DNA of 64,000 nt, taken from the NCBI RefSeq assembly GCF_011038885.2, contig NZ_CP064952.1, positions 2,170,001-2,234,000 of the forward strand, in the 5' to 3' direction. The notes below the pieces were generated by a model, which was not told where the DNA came from, made no database searches, and saw only the letters and a list, made by a program, of their open reading frames with translations. The position numbers and the translations under genes were made by a program. Origin of the DNA: Schaalia sp. ZJ405 (GTDB lineage: Bacteria; Actinomycetota; Actinomycetes; Actinomycetales; Actinomycetaceae). Positions 42,307-50,977 of this stretch are shown piece after piece. Positions within the stretch are counted from its first letter, which is position 1. The number at the start of each line of letters is the position of its first letter.

Positions 42307-43814
42307 ACATGCGCGCCCCTGAAATGCGCACCCCGCAGCGCGGGGGCGGGCGCACCCGTCTTCCGCGCACCGACCGGCTCACTAGCGTGTGGCTGTGCGG
42401 GGCTCTCCTCGCCGCGGTTGTCACCATCATCGGTAAAGGACTCCTCCCTCAGCCCCTGTGGACAACAATTCATCTGGTGACCCTCGGTGTGCTGACGAAC
42501 GGAATTTTCCAATGGTCCTGGTACTTCACGCGGACCCTTCTGCATCTGCCCCCGGGCGAGCGTCATTCGGGTCGCGACAACACTGTTCGGATCGTGTCCT
42601 TCAACGTCGCATTAGTCGCGTTGATCGCGTGCATGTGGGTGGGTTTCTGGCCGGGAGTTGTCGCGGGAGCCACCGTGGTTGCGTTGGTTGCCAGTTGGCA
42701 TGGTTTGGCTCTCATCCTCAGTGGACGAGGACGACTTCGCTCACGTTTCGCCGTCATCTTGCGGTTCTACATCGCCGCGAGTGCTTTCCTTGTGTGCGCG
42801 GCCTGCCTTGCGGGTTTCGTTGCCGTTGCGATGCTTGACCCGAATGCGCCCGATTGGTTGGTCGGAGTTAGAGATTCCCTCACGGTCGCTCACGCCCTCT
42901 CCGGTGTTGTTGGCTGGGTGGGTCTGACGATCGGGGGCACGTTGGTCACTTTGGGCCCCACGGCTTTGCGGACCCGTATTGATTCCCAGGCAGTTCCTTT
43001 GTCCACGCAGGCACTGCCCGCGTGGGTCGCGGGGCTGCTCATCGCAATCGTCGGAGCTCTCCTAGGCCAGACGGCGGTCATTGGCTGGGGCCTTGTCATT
43101 GTTGCACTGGCTGCCGGTGTTGGCGTGGCTTTCCCGCTGGCTCGCAGCGCCGCGCGCAAAGGTCCGTCAGAATATGCGTCTCACGCGATATGTGCCGGTG
43201 TTATGTGGCTGCTGGTAGGGCTGATTGCGGTTGCCGTTGGCGCCCTGGTTCATCCCGATACCACAGCGCTGCGGACCTTGACGATCACATGGCTTCCCCT
43301 CATCGGTGCCGGCGGCGCAGGCCAGGTATTCATCGGAGCTCTGAGCTATCTCATGCCCGTCGTGATCGGGGGTGGACCCAGCGTGGTCCGAACGGGGATT
43401 GCGTGCATCGAGGTCCTTTCTCCGTGGCGTTTGGCCACGCGTCAAAGCGCCCTCGCGCTTCTGGCTTTCGTTGCGGCCCTCCCCCAGACACCAGCAGTGA
43501 CGACAGCCCAGGGGCATCCGGGCTCGGTGATCACCGGGTGGGGATTTTCGGCGCTCGTCCTCGTCATGTGGCTGGTGGTCCTTGGAGCCTATCTGGCAGA
43601 TGTCGTTCTTCTTGCGCGTGCCGGTATTGCTCAGATACGAGCAAAAGCATCGTTGGTGACTCCGGCTTTCCCCGCACCTCCACCGGAAATTCACCGCACG
43701 TCACACGCCCTCACCCTGTCCCCATCGGACCCGCAATCCCCTCCAGGCACGACTCGTGACACCGCGACATCTGACACGACATCGTCCCAGGACCGAAAGG
43801 AACGCACGCCATGA
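42303..43814 (+). CDS. second polytopic membrane protein of the nitrite-reductase cluster
   Basis: 503 residues, about 12 membrane helices. The start codon (GTG 42303; ATG 42309 also possible) overlaps the previous stop. Conserved-looking histidines in WTTIHLVTLGVLTNGIFQW, ASWHGLALILSGRG and TVAHALSGVVGWVGLTIGG recall haem-binding quinol or cytochrome oxidase-type subunits. The C-terminal 70 residues are Pro/Thr/Ser-rich and probably cytoplasmic or disordered. Its stop overlaps nirK by 4 bp (ATGA), so the three genes are translationally coupled. It is probably a membrane redox partner of NirK. Paralogy with the preceding gene is possible (same topology), but the sequences are not obviously alike. 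Confidence 0.7.
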   Translation: MNMRAPEMRTPQRGGGRTRLPRTDRLTSVWLCGALLAAVVTIIGKGLLPQPLWTTIHLVTLGVLTNGIFQWSWYFTRTLLHLPPGERHSGRDNTVRIVSFNVALVALIACMWVGFWPGVVAGATVVALVASWHGLALILSGRGRLRSRFAVILRFYIAASAFLVCAACLAGFVAVAMLDPNAPDWLVGVRDSLTVAHALSGVVGWVGLTIGGTLVTLGPTALRTRIDSQAVPLSTQALPAWVAGLLIAIVGALLGQTAVIGWGLVIVALAAGVGVAFPLARSAARKGPSEYASHAICAGVMWLLVGLIAVAVGALVHPDTTALRTLTITWLPLIGAGGAGQVFIGALSYLMPVVIGGGPSVVRTGIACIEVLSPWRLATRQSALALLAFVAALPQTPAVTTAQGHPGSVITGWGFSALVLVMWLVVLGAYLADVVLLARAGIAQIRAKASLVTPAFPAPPPEIHRTSHALTLSPSDPQSPPGTTRDTATSDTTSSQDRKERTP

Positions 43815-45244
43815 AGTCCCCCGCTTCCGATACGCACTCACCGCTGTCCCGGACCGCCGTCGCCGTCATGGGACTGGTCACCGTCCTCGCGTTAGTTGTC
43901 GCCGTGATCCTCTCAAACCCGGGAGCACCGGGGGCGGCCTCGTCCTCGTCAATGAATCAGACCCACGAGGCGACTGCTTCCGCACACGTGACTCCGACGG
44001 GAGAAACCACGAGAGTCACGGTCGGTGTCGACGGCATGTCCTTCACTCCTTCACGCATTGAGGTTCCTGCGGGGAACTCCCTGATCATCACCTTCACGAA
44101 CACGGGGGATCAACGTCACGACCTGGTCTTGGAAAACGCCGTGGAATCGGGGTCGCTGGCACCGGGGGAATCAACAACGCTTGACGTCGGCATTGTGTCC
44201 TCACATATTGAGGGCTGGTGTTCTCTGCCCGGGCACCGACAGATGGGGATGGTTCTGAACATCATCGCAACCGGCATCGAGGGCGACAACGCAAATGGCG
44301 AAGCGAAAACCTCGGATTCTGCCGGGCACACCGGTCATTTGGGGCACGCGGCCTCGTCCTCGTCAGTCAACACTCACGACCTACTCACCCACGCGAAGAC
44401 CCGTGAGCCGCGCGACCCGACGCTTTCTCCCATCCCCAATGGTGACGTCCATAAATACACCTTCACCATCACTGAGCACACAGACAAGATCACGGACACG
44501 CTGACGCAGGAGACATGGACGTTTAACGAAACAAGTCCTGGCCCTACGCTTCACGGGAAAATCGGTGACACATTCCGTATCACCCTGGTGAATAAGGGAA
44601 CGATGAGTCACTCCATCGACTTCCACGCCGGACTTGTCTCCCCCGACGCCAATATGCGCTCCATTGAACCCGGTGAAACCCTGACCTATGAATTCGTTGC
44701 ACACAACGCCGGGATCTGGCTGTATCACTGTGGCACTCCCCCGATGTCCATGCACATTGCGAACGGAATGTACGGCGCCGTTGTTATTGACCCCTCCGAC
44801 TTGGACCCCGTTGACCACGAATACGTGATGATCGCGGCTGAAACATATCTCGGGGCCAACGGAGAAACGGCGGACGCTAACAAACTCGCCGCGATGATCC
44901 CCGACGCGACGGCATTTAATGGCATCCCCTTCCAGTACTCCGCGCATCCCATCAACGTGAAAGTCGGCGACAGGATCCGCGTGTGGGTGCTTGACGCCGG
45001 ACCGAATCTGCCGATCTCCTTCCACGTTGTTGGGACCCAGTTCGACACTGTGTGGCGCGAAGGTGACTACCTGATCCAGGAACGTGGACGAGGAGGCGGC
45101 GCGGCGCAGGTCCTCTCACTCCAAGCCGCTGAGGGTGGTTTCGTTGAATTCACCCCGCTGGAAGCTGGGCACTACCCGTTTGTTAACCATGCGATGAGCC
45201 TGGCTGAGAAAGGGCTGCGCGGGGTCTTTAACGTCACCGAATAG
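43811..45244 (+). CDS. nirK: copper-containing nitrite reductase with extra N-terminal cupredoxin domain
   Basis: 477 residues; reduces nitrite to nitric oxide outside the membrane. A signal anchor (SRTAVAVMGLVTVLALVVAV) leads to a cupredoxin domain (about 75-160). It keeps type-1 copper ligands: His in TGDQRHDLVLE, then Cys, His and Met in GWCSLPGHRQMGM. The NirK body (about 205-477) has HSIDFHAGLVSPDANMRSIE (type-1 and type-2 His), IWLYHCGTPPMSMHIANGMY (His-Cys pair, His, Met) and SFHVVGTQFDTVW (type-2 His). The fused cupredoxin probably passes electrons to the catalytic copper. Two dispersed elements lie in frame in the linkers, read as AASSSSMN and AASSSSVN. The two upstream membrane proteins complete the operon. 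Confidence 0.92.
   Translation: MKSPASDTHSPLSRTAVAVMGLVTVLALVVAVILSNPGAPGAASSSSMNQTHEATASAHVTPTGETTRVTVGVDGMSFTPSRIEVPAGNSLIITFTNTGDQRHDLVLENAVESGSLAPGESTTLDVGIVSSHIEGWCSLPGHRQMGMVLNIIATGIEGDNANGEAKTSDSAGHTGHLGHAASSSSVNTHDLLTHAKTREPRDPTLSPIPNGDVHKYTFTITEHTDKITDTLTQETWTFNETSPGPTLHGKIGDTFRITLVNKGTMSHSIDFHAGLVSPDANMRSIEPGETLTYEFVAHNAGIWLYHCGTPPMSMHIANGMYGAVVIDPSDLDPVDHEYVMIAAETYLGANGETADANKLAAMIPDATAFNGIPFQYSAHPINVKVGDRIRVWVLDAGPNLPISFHVVGTQFDTVWREGDYLIQERGRGGGAAQVLSLQAAEGGFVEFTPLEAGHYPFVNHAMSLAEKGLRGVFNVTE
43935..43953 (-). repeat. GACGAGGACGAG element, copy 9 (in nirK, before cupredoxin)
   Basis: Minus strand ATTGACGAGGACGAGGCCG. Read on the coding strand as A-A-S-S-S-S-M in the linker after the membrane anchor. 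Confidence 0.85.
44349..44367 (-). repeat. GACGAGGACGAG element, copy 10 (in nirK, between domains)
   Basis: Minus strand ACTGACGAGGACGAGGCCG. Read as A-A-S-S-S-S-V in the linker between the cupredoxin and NirK domains. It lies about 410 bp from copy 9 in the same gene and orientation. Confidence 0.85.
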
Positions 45245-45400
45245 GATGCCTGCGCTGAGTCGATTTGTCCTCGCCTTCCACCCGTGCGCGAATGTGTCTT
45301 CGGACCCTGCGCGGCGGCGCTGTCTGGCCAACTACCCGCCCAGAAGAGAAAGCGACCGGGATCTCCTCCCCACCTCGTGCTTCCTCAGGCCCGCAATTGA

Positions 45401-45406
45401 TACGAT
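45401..45406 (+). promoter_or_regulatory. candidate -10 of a leaderless MFS transcript
   Basis: TACGAT (in TTGATACGAT) ends 6 nt before the GTG at 45413, and no Shine-Dalgarno is visible. Same arrangement as at the Nudix and tetR starts. Confidence 0.4.
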
Positions 45407-45412
45407 TCCCGG

Positions 45413-46627
45413 GTGCTGTCGACCTACGCTGAGATTCTCCGCTTGAAAAGGGCCTGGCGGTTTTCTCTGGCCGGCCTCATCCTTCGACTCCCCATGTCAA
45501 TGATGGGGATTTCGATCATTCTTCTCGTGCGCGTGGAATACGGGAACTACACCCTGGCAGGCGCCGTCTCAGCCGTCAACATTATCGCTCTCGCGTGCGT
45601 TGCCCCCACCCTGGCGAGGCTTGTTGATCGACACGGCCAGCTCAAAGTCATGGGACCGGCGTTAACGATCTCGACGCTTTCAACAGCCGGGTTGCTTACG
45701 TGCGCGGTTCTTCATGCTCCCGAATGGATGCTTTTCGTCCTCGCCGCCCTTGCCGGGGCAACCTGGGGGTCACCCGGAGCGCTCGTGCGATCACGCTGGG
45801 CCACAGTCGTTGACGAACCCAAGCAGTTGACAACCGCCTATGCCTTCGAGGCGGCAATGGATGAACTCGTCTACATCCTGGGTCCCGTCCTGTCGACGGT
45901 ACTGGGAACAACGATCCACCCGGGAACAGGTATCGCCCTGTCTATTGCTTTCTTAACTATCGGGAGCATCGGGTTCTTTGCACAGCGCAGTTCCGAACCC
46001 ACGCCCGTTCCTCACGATCCCGACGTGGCCCACGCGTCCGTTATTCGCCGACCTGCGGTGATTGTCCTCGCACTGACGTACATCGGTGCGGGCACAATGT
46101 TCGGAGCCAATGACGTCTCCGCAGTTGCCTTCGCCGAGCAGCTGGGGGCTCCCGCGATGTCCGGTGTTCTTCTGGCGGTCTTTTCCATTGGGTCGCTGAC
46201 GTCCGCCCTCATTTATGGTGCCCGGACATGGGTTCAGCCACTGTGGAAGCTCTTCGGCTTCGGTGTTTTCGCTATGGCCGTTGGTGTCACCACGTATCTT
46301 CTGGCCCACAGCATCCTCGCTATGGCGATCGCTATGGTCGTCACCGGTATTGCCTGTGCCCCCACGATGACGAACGTCAACATGATTATCGCGAAGGTCG
46401 TGCCTGCATCTCAGCTGACCGAGGGTCTCACGTGGATGTCAACGTCCCTCAATCTGGGGATTTCCGTGGGCTCCGCTTTGGCCGGTCCCGCCATCGATGC
46501 CACCGACGCTCACGGCGGCTACGTTGTCATGGTTGGAGCCGCGTGGGTCATGGTGCTTCTCATGCTTATTGGCCTGCGCACACTCAAGCGATCCACGGAG
46601 GAAGCACCCCTGCCTTCCCTCGACTAA
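45413..46627 (+). CDS. MFS transporter
   Basis: 404 residues with 12 predicted membrane helices in two halves, from GTG at 45413 (MLSTYAEILRLKRAWRFSLA). The loop between helices 2 and 3 has LARLVDRHGQLKVMGPALTI (the G-x-x-x-D-R-x-G-R-R-like MFS signature). The central loop is short (RSSEPTPVPHDPDVAHASVI). It belongs to the group of uncharacterised sugar-efflux/multidrug-like MFS proteins; the substrate is unknown. It is alone on the + strand and converges on a LacI gene, 5 bp from stop to stop, so there is little room for a terminator between them. Confidence 0.85.
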   Translation: MLSTYAEILRLKRAWRFSLAGLILRLPMSMMGISIILLVRVEYGNYTLAGAVSAVNIIALACVAPTLARLVDRHGQLKVMGPALTISTLSTAGLLTCAVLHAPEWMLFVLAALAGATWGSPGALVRSRWATVVDEPKQLTTAYAFEAAMDELVYILGPVLSTVLGTTIHPGTGIALSIAFLTIGSIGFFAQRSSEPTPVPHDPDVAHASVIRRPAVIVLALTYIGAGTMFGANDVSAVAFAEQLGAPAMSGVLLAVFSIGSLTSALIYGARTWVQPLWKLFGFGVFAMAVGVTTYLLAHSILAMAIAMVVTGIACAPTMTNVNMIIAKVVPASQLTEGLTWMSTSLNLGISVGSALAGPAIDATDAHGGYVVMVGAAWVMVLLMLIGLRTLKRSTEEAPLPSLD

Positions 46628-46632
46628 CTCTG

Positions 46633-47637
46633 CTACGCGGTGCGCCGAACAACGAGCTGCGTCGGCAAAACAACCGAGGTACTGGATTCGCCGTGAATCA
46701 GGTCGATGAGCAGCCGCACAGCCTCGCGACCGAGTTCTGCAAAAGGTTGACGAACCGTGGTGATCGGCGGATTGTAATGATCAACCCCTGGAACATCATC
46801 GAAACCACAGATCGCGATGTCCTCTGGAATGCGTAAACCGCGGCTGACGCACGCCCAAATCGCACCCATTGCCATGTAGTCATTGCACGCAAAAACCGAG
46901 TCGACACCCTCGTCGAGGAGAGAGAGCATTGCGTCGAATCCCGAGCGGGAACTCCAGTCGCCCGCACGTAGCAGTCGCGTATTTGGCAGCGGAGCATTTT
47001 CCTTCCACACCTGGAGACGGGAATCTGAATCCACCCAACCTGATGGTCCGGTGATCATCGCCATGCGTTGACCGTAACGACGGAGGTGATCAATAACATC
47101 TGCTGCACCTTGACGCTGGTTTGCCGACACCGTCGAGATCCCTGTGACGGCGGGTTCATCGTTGGCCACGAGGACCGTTGGGATCGTTGCAGAAACACGC
47201 AGTGCCTCACGCACGTGAAGGGTTGTGTTACATAGAACAATGAGCCCTTCGATCATTTCATCTCGAAGCAGCTGAAATGCCGCAGTGAAATCCGGGATCG
47301 TGCCTTCGCCCGTGACAACTACTCGGGGAGAAAGATCGGCCGATCGAGCTGCACTTTCAATTGATGACACAAGAAGAAGCTGACCGAGCACCTCGGATCC
47401 CGTATCAATGACGCCGATAGCACCGGAACGATTCGTTGCGAGCATTCGCGCAGCCTGGCTCGGCCTGTAGCCCAGTGTTTCAATGCTTCGCTGTACGGCA
47501 TCCGCGGTTGATTTCTTCACCATTTCCGGGTTGTTCAACACCCGTGAAACAGTTTGCGGCGACACCTGTGCAAGCCGCGCGACATCACGAATTGTTGGAG
47601 CGCCCAGTTTTCGGCCCACACCCACGTCTTTCCCCAC
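46633..47637 (-). CDS. LacI-family transcriptional regulator (ribose-type operon)
   Basis: 334 residues. The helix-turn-helix APTIRDVARLAQVSPQTVSR with VLNNPEMVKKST and the hinge helix GYRPSQAARMLATNRS are complete. The periplasmic-binding-like effector domain follows (GAIGVIDTGSEVLGQLLLVS, VFACNDYMAMGAIWACVSRG, ICGFDDVPGVDHYNPPITTV). The GTG start at 47637 is assumed; V5 or V7 (GTG) are alternatives. It lies just after the terminator closing the ribose-type ABC operon, on the same strand, and is the natural candidate regulator of that operon through the TGTTACCGGTCTCA sites near 54330 and 54450. AACAGGTACCGTT at 47702-47714 could be its own operator. Confidence 0.88.
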   Translation of the reverse strand: MGKDVGVGRKLGAPTIRDVARLAQVSPQTVSRVLNNPEMVKKSTADAVQRSIETLGYRPSQAARMLATNRSGAIGVIDTGSEVLGQLLLVSSIESAARSADLSPRVVVTGEGTIPDFTAAFQLLRDEMIEGLIVLCNTTLHVREALRVSATIPTVLVANDEPAVTGISTVSANQRQGAADVIDHLRRYGQRMAMITGPSGWVDSDSRLQVWKENAPLPNTRLLRAGDWSSRSGFDAMLSLLDEGVDSVFACNDYMAMGAIWACVSRGLRIPEDIAICGFDDVPGVDHYNPPITTVRQPFAELGREAVRLLIDLIHGESSTSVVLPTQLVVRRTA

Positions 47638-47750
47638 GTTTCTCTATTCAGAATGCCCATCACAAGTTTCCATCAAACTCCATAATCGCTGATGAGCATG
47701 AAACAGGTACCGTTCTCTTGCATTGTAATGTTTCTACCCCGACAAAAGGG

Positions 47751-47785
47751 CGTTGGGGTGTCTGGTAGACCGGGACACCCCAACG
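47751..47785. terminator. terminator of the ribose-type ABC operon
   Basis: A perfect 12-bp stem CGTTGGGGTGTC / GACACCCCAACG with 11-nt loop, followed on the minus strand by CCCTTTTG. The core CGTTGGGGTG/CACCCCAACG is shared with the intercistronic hairpin at 57582. Confidence 0.85.
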
Positions 47786-47899
47786 CTTCCTTCTATTGAT
47801 CCAGCAAAATTCCCCCAGCGGCAGATGCGTGGCGCGCCGGTGAGAAAATTGCTGGGCCTGACGTGTTTCTCCTCGATGTTTTCCTACGTGGATGTTTTC

Positions 47900-48838
47900 C
47901 TACGCGAGGAGGGCCTCCTCCCTGTGACGGAAGTATTCAATCGAATCACACACCAGTGCGTCCAAGATCACCGGATCGGTTTTTCCATTGCGAGCGGCAT
48001 ACGGACTGGAACCTGCACCCAAAGGCTCAGGTGTGACGTATCGTCCTGGAGCATTGTGTCCAATGAGATACAAGGCCATGATGATGGCATCAATGTCCAT
48101 TGATCCCGAACCCAACGCCAGTCGATTCGAGTCAGCCATGTGGATATTCACCAAACGATCACCTGCGCTCAGGATCGCTTCAGCAATGTTCCATTCGCTT
48201 GATTGCATGTGGTAGACATCGCCGTTGATGTGCTGAACACCTGGGCTTCCGACAGCCTCGATGTAGCGTTCGGCATCCTTGACCGTATGTACAAGAGTTG
48301 TCTCATCGGCGCGAATCGGCTCAATCGCTCCTTTGACTCCATGAGGCTCAAACTCATCTGCAACGCTTCTAAGCGCCGCAACTGATCTCTCAAACTCGTA
48401 GGCGTCATACTCCGTGGCCCTACCGACAGCTGCGGGAACAATGAGCAAATACGAGCCGCCCATTGCCTGACAAAATTCAAGTTCCCGACGAATGTAGTCA
48501 AGCGCCCGCTGTTGAGCGATCGGGGCATTTGATGCCAGGTCGTTGTCCTCTGAGAACATTCCGCAGACTCCGGCGGTCGTTAAGCCGTGGTCAGCAAGAA
48601 TCTTCTGAGTTTCTGCAACGTCATACCCCAAGGAGTCACCGTAGTGGTTCCCATGAAGTTCGATGAAGGACAATCCAGCTTTCTGAAGTCGTGACGCTGT
48701 TTGCTCAAGTGTCTCTAAACCAAATCCCCAGTTGGACCACGACAGATTCAGACGATTCTTAAACTTCTCTGGCGTTTCTCGCTTAGCTGTTTCGAAGCGT
48801 TCAACGAGCCGTGCCCGGCTTTCTTCGTAGTTTTGCAT
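47900..48838 (-). CDS. TIM-barrel sugar (phosphate) isomerase/epimerase
   Basis: 312 residues from ATG at 48838 (MQNYEESRARLVERFETAKR), chosen for GAGGAGAAAG upstream. The AP-endonuclease-2/xylose-isomerase-like barrel has LSFIELHGNHYGDSLGYDVA and the metal ligands Glu in VKGAIEPIRADETT, Asp/His in HINGDVYHMQ, His in VNIHMADSNR and Glu in YVTPEPLGAG. This matches D-tagatose/D-allulose 3-epimerase-type enzymes. It is the last gene of an operon of mutarotase, cupin isomerase, ABC importer and this enzyme, so it should epimerise the imported monosaccharide or its product. The sugar is not determinable from sequence alone. Confidence 0.82.
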   Translation of the reverse strand: MQNYEESRARLVERFETAKRETPEKFKNRLNLSWSNWGFGLETLEQTASRLQKAGLSFIELHGNHYGDSLGYDVAETQKILADHGLTTAGVCGMFSEDNDLASNAPIAQQRALDYIRRELEFCQAMGGSYLLIVPAAVGRATEYDAYEFERSVAALRSVADEFEPHGVKGAIEPIRADETTLVHTVKDAERYIEAVGSPGVQHINGDVYHMQSSEWNIAEAILSAGDRLVNIHMADSNRLALGSGSMDIDAIIMALYLIGHNAPGRYVTPEPLGAGSSPYAARNGKTDPVILDALVCDSIEYFRHREEALLA

Positions 48839-48865
48839 GTTCTTTCTCCTCGTCTTCACTCGGTC

Positions 48866-49834
48866 TCAGAGGTAGTCTTTACAGTTCGACGAATCGATGA
48901 CGACAACATCGACGGGCTGAAGTTTCTCAATTTTCTCGCCTTTTGCGACCTTGACTGCCTGCTCAATGGACTGTGAGCCCATGACCTTCGACTGCTGAGC
49001 AACCGTGGCAACAAGCGAACCGTCACACACTGCCTTCACGGCATCAGCTCCACCATCGATACCGATGGTCTTGACCTTTCCTGCCTTACCTGCTGCGTTA
49101 ATCGCTTCAACAGCCCCCAGTGCCATTTCATCGTTCATCGAGAGGAAGCCAACAAGGTCAGGATTTGCTTGAAGGATGTTCTGGGCAACAGTCAGTCCCT
49201 CCGAACGCTGATAATTTGCTGTCTGTTTCGCGACGATACTGATATCGGGGAAATCAGCGAGGACGTTGTCGAAACCTGTTCCACGATCGATTGCCGATGA
49301 CGCACCGGGAACTCCTTCAAGAATTGCGACCTTGCCTTTTCCTCCAAGCGCCTCAAAAAAGGCTTTCGCCGTTACTTCACCGGCGGTGACGTTATCAGTT
49401 CCGATATGAGCAACAATCTCGCCGCCCTCGGACGTTCGGTCGACTGTGATCACGGGAATTCCTGCCTTGTTCAGCGCCTCAACTGAAGATGCAATAGCCT
49501 CCCCATCCGTCGCGTTCAGCACGGCAACATCAACGCCTTCGGTGATGAAGTTCAGAACGTCATTTGACTGAGTGTTCGCATCGTCCGAAGCATCAGCAAA
49601 CTTCAGATTGATCCCCAGTTTTTTCGCCGCTTCGTCAACGCCTTCCTTCATTGAGACAAAGAACGGATTCTGTAGGGTGGATATGGCGAAGCCGATCGTG
49701 ATCTCCTTGGAGTCGTGATCTCCGTCTGATCCTGAGTCACTGCCGCCCGTGATCGGCTCTCCCGATCCACATCCGGCAAGTACGAGAGCTGCTACTCCAG
49801 CCAATGCAACGAGTGCATGTTTCAACGATTTCAT
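48866..49834 (-). CDS. sugar ABC transporter substrate-binding lipoprotein (RbsB-like)
   Basis: 322 residues. Signal MKSLKHALVALAGVAALVLA ends in lipobox LAGC, so it is lipid-anchored. The mature part follows the ribose-binding pattern: ITIGFAISTLQNPFFVSMKE, VDVAVLNATDGEAIASSVEA, AGIPVITVDRTSEGGEIVAH, GTDNVTAGEVTAKAF, NDEMALGAVEAINAAGKAGK and TIGIDGGADAVKAVCDGSLV. It binds a pentose or hexose monosaccharide, by family. It is coded after the permease and ATPase and before the epimerase. Confidence 0.9.
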   Translation of the reverse strand: MKSLKHALVALAGVAALVLAGCGSGEPITGGSDSGSDGDHDSKEITIGFAISTLQNPFFVSMKEGVDEAAKKLGINLKFADASDDANTQSNDVLNFITEGVDVAVLNATDGEAIASSVEALNKAGIPVITVDRTSEGGEIVAHIGTDNVTAGEVTAKAFFEALGGKGKVAILEGVPGASSAIDRGTGFDNVLADFPDISIVAKQTANYQRSEGLTVAQNILQANPDLVGFLSMNDEMALGAVEAINAAGKAGKVKTIGIDGGADAVKAVCDGSLVATVAQQSKVMGSQSIEQAVKVAKGEKIEKLQPVDVVVIDSSNCKDYL

Positions 49835-49923
49835 GATGATCCTCCTTGATCATGATGTAAAGAGTTGGGTTTTCTGTGATGAACGTTCGAGATTTCGTAT
49901 GGACGACACCTCGCGCTGCGCGT

Positions 49924-50943
49924 TTACGACTTCGTTCGCGCTTTTGCTTCCTGGCTTTGACGTGCGTTTTCCACGAGAACAGCGAGCGCAATGACCGCGC
50001 CAATGACAACCTGCTGCCAGAAGGACGACACATTAAGTAGGTTGAGCCCGTTACGTAGGACACCGATGATCAAGACGCCAACCGCGGTTCCGGCGATGGA
50101 CCCATAACCGCCTGTGAGGCTCGCACCTCCGATGACGACGGCAGCAATCACATCGAGTTCAATCCCGGTTCCTGCTGTGGGCTGGGCAGATCCCAACCTC
50201 GATGTCATCATGATTCCCCCGATGGCTGCAAGAACTCCCGCACATGCGTAGACCGCAACGGTGAGTCGTTTGACGGGAACGCCTGACAATCGTGAGACCT
50301 CGTAGCCTGCACCTACAGCAAATAACGACCGTCCTGAAGGCATGAATGCGAAATACAAACCTCCGAGGATCATCAAGACAACAGCGATGATGACCGATGT
50401 TGGTAGCCACCCACCGATGTAGAAGGTTGTGAGGTTCCTGAATCCTTTGGGATACCCAGAGAGCGGGCGTCCTTCAAGAACGACGAGCGCAAGGCCTCTG
50501 GCCACGGACATCATGGCAAGAGTGGCGATGAATGGGGGGAGTTTCCCCCAGACAATCAGTCCCCCGTTGACCACGCCGCAGAGAAGTCCAACGACAATGG
50601 CGCTCAGAGCCGCAACCCAGACACTGATCCCCATGTTGATGTGGAGAACCCCAACAAAAGCCCCGGACAAGGCAAGAACAGACCCCACGGAGAGGTCGAT
50701 CCCTCCGAGGATAATTACCGCTGTTCCACCGATTGCAAGAACACCGAGGATTGCGACTTGTTGACCAATGTTGAAAATGTTGCTGATCGTCAAGAAATTC
50801 GGTGATAAGAACGAAAGAAAGACCATCAGGAGGACGAGGGCGACGAGCGGTCCAAAAAATGTCGGTAGTGATCGTTTGACTCGGGGTTTCTTTACTGAGT
50901 CGTGCTCCGCTGCGAGGCTCAGCTCATTGCGGGTTTCCATCAC
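49924..50943 (-). CDS. sugar ABC transporter permease (RbsC-like)
   Basis: 339 residues, about 9-10 membrane helices. Conserved regions are FNIGQQVAILGVLAIGGTAV, GGIDLSVGSVLALSGAFVGV and KLPPFIATLAMMSVARGLAL, with the EAA-like loop at SRLSGVPVKRLTVAVYACAG and GSAQPTAGTGIELDVIAAVV. The N-terminal 30 residues are charged and cytoplasmic. It works as a homodimer with the two-domain ATPase coded just upstream (34 bp gap). Confidence 0.9.
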   Translation of the reverse strand: MMETRNELSLAAEHDSVKKPRVKRSLPTFFGPLVALVLLMVFLSFLSPNFLTISNIFNIGQQVAILGVLAIGGTAVIILGGIDLSVGSVLALSGAFVGVLHINMGISVWVAALSAIVVGLLCGVVNGGLIVWGKLPPFIATLAMMSVARGLALVVLEGRPLSGYPKGFRNLTTFYIGGWLPTSVIIAVVLMILGGLYFAFMPSGRSLFAVGAGYEVSRLSGVPVKRLTVAVYACAGVLAAIGGIMMTSRLGSAQPTAGTGIELDVIAAVVIGGASLTGGYGSIAGTAVGVLIIGVLRNGLNLLNVSSFWQQVVIGAVIALAVLVENARQSQEAKARTKS

Positions 50944-50977
50944 CTGTTACCCCTTTCTGACTGTGAAGTAGTGGTGT

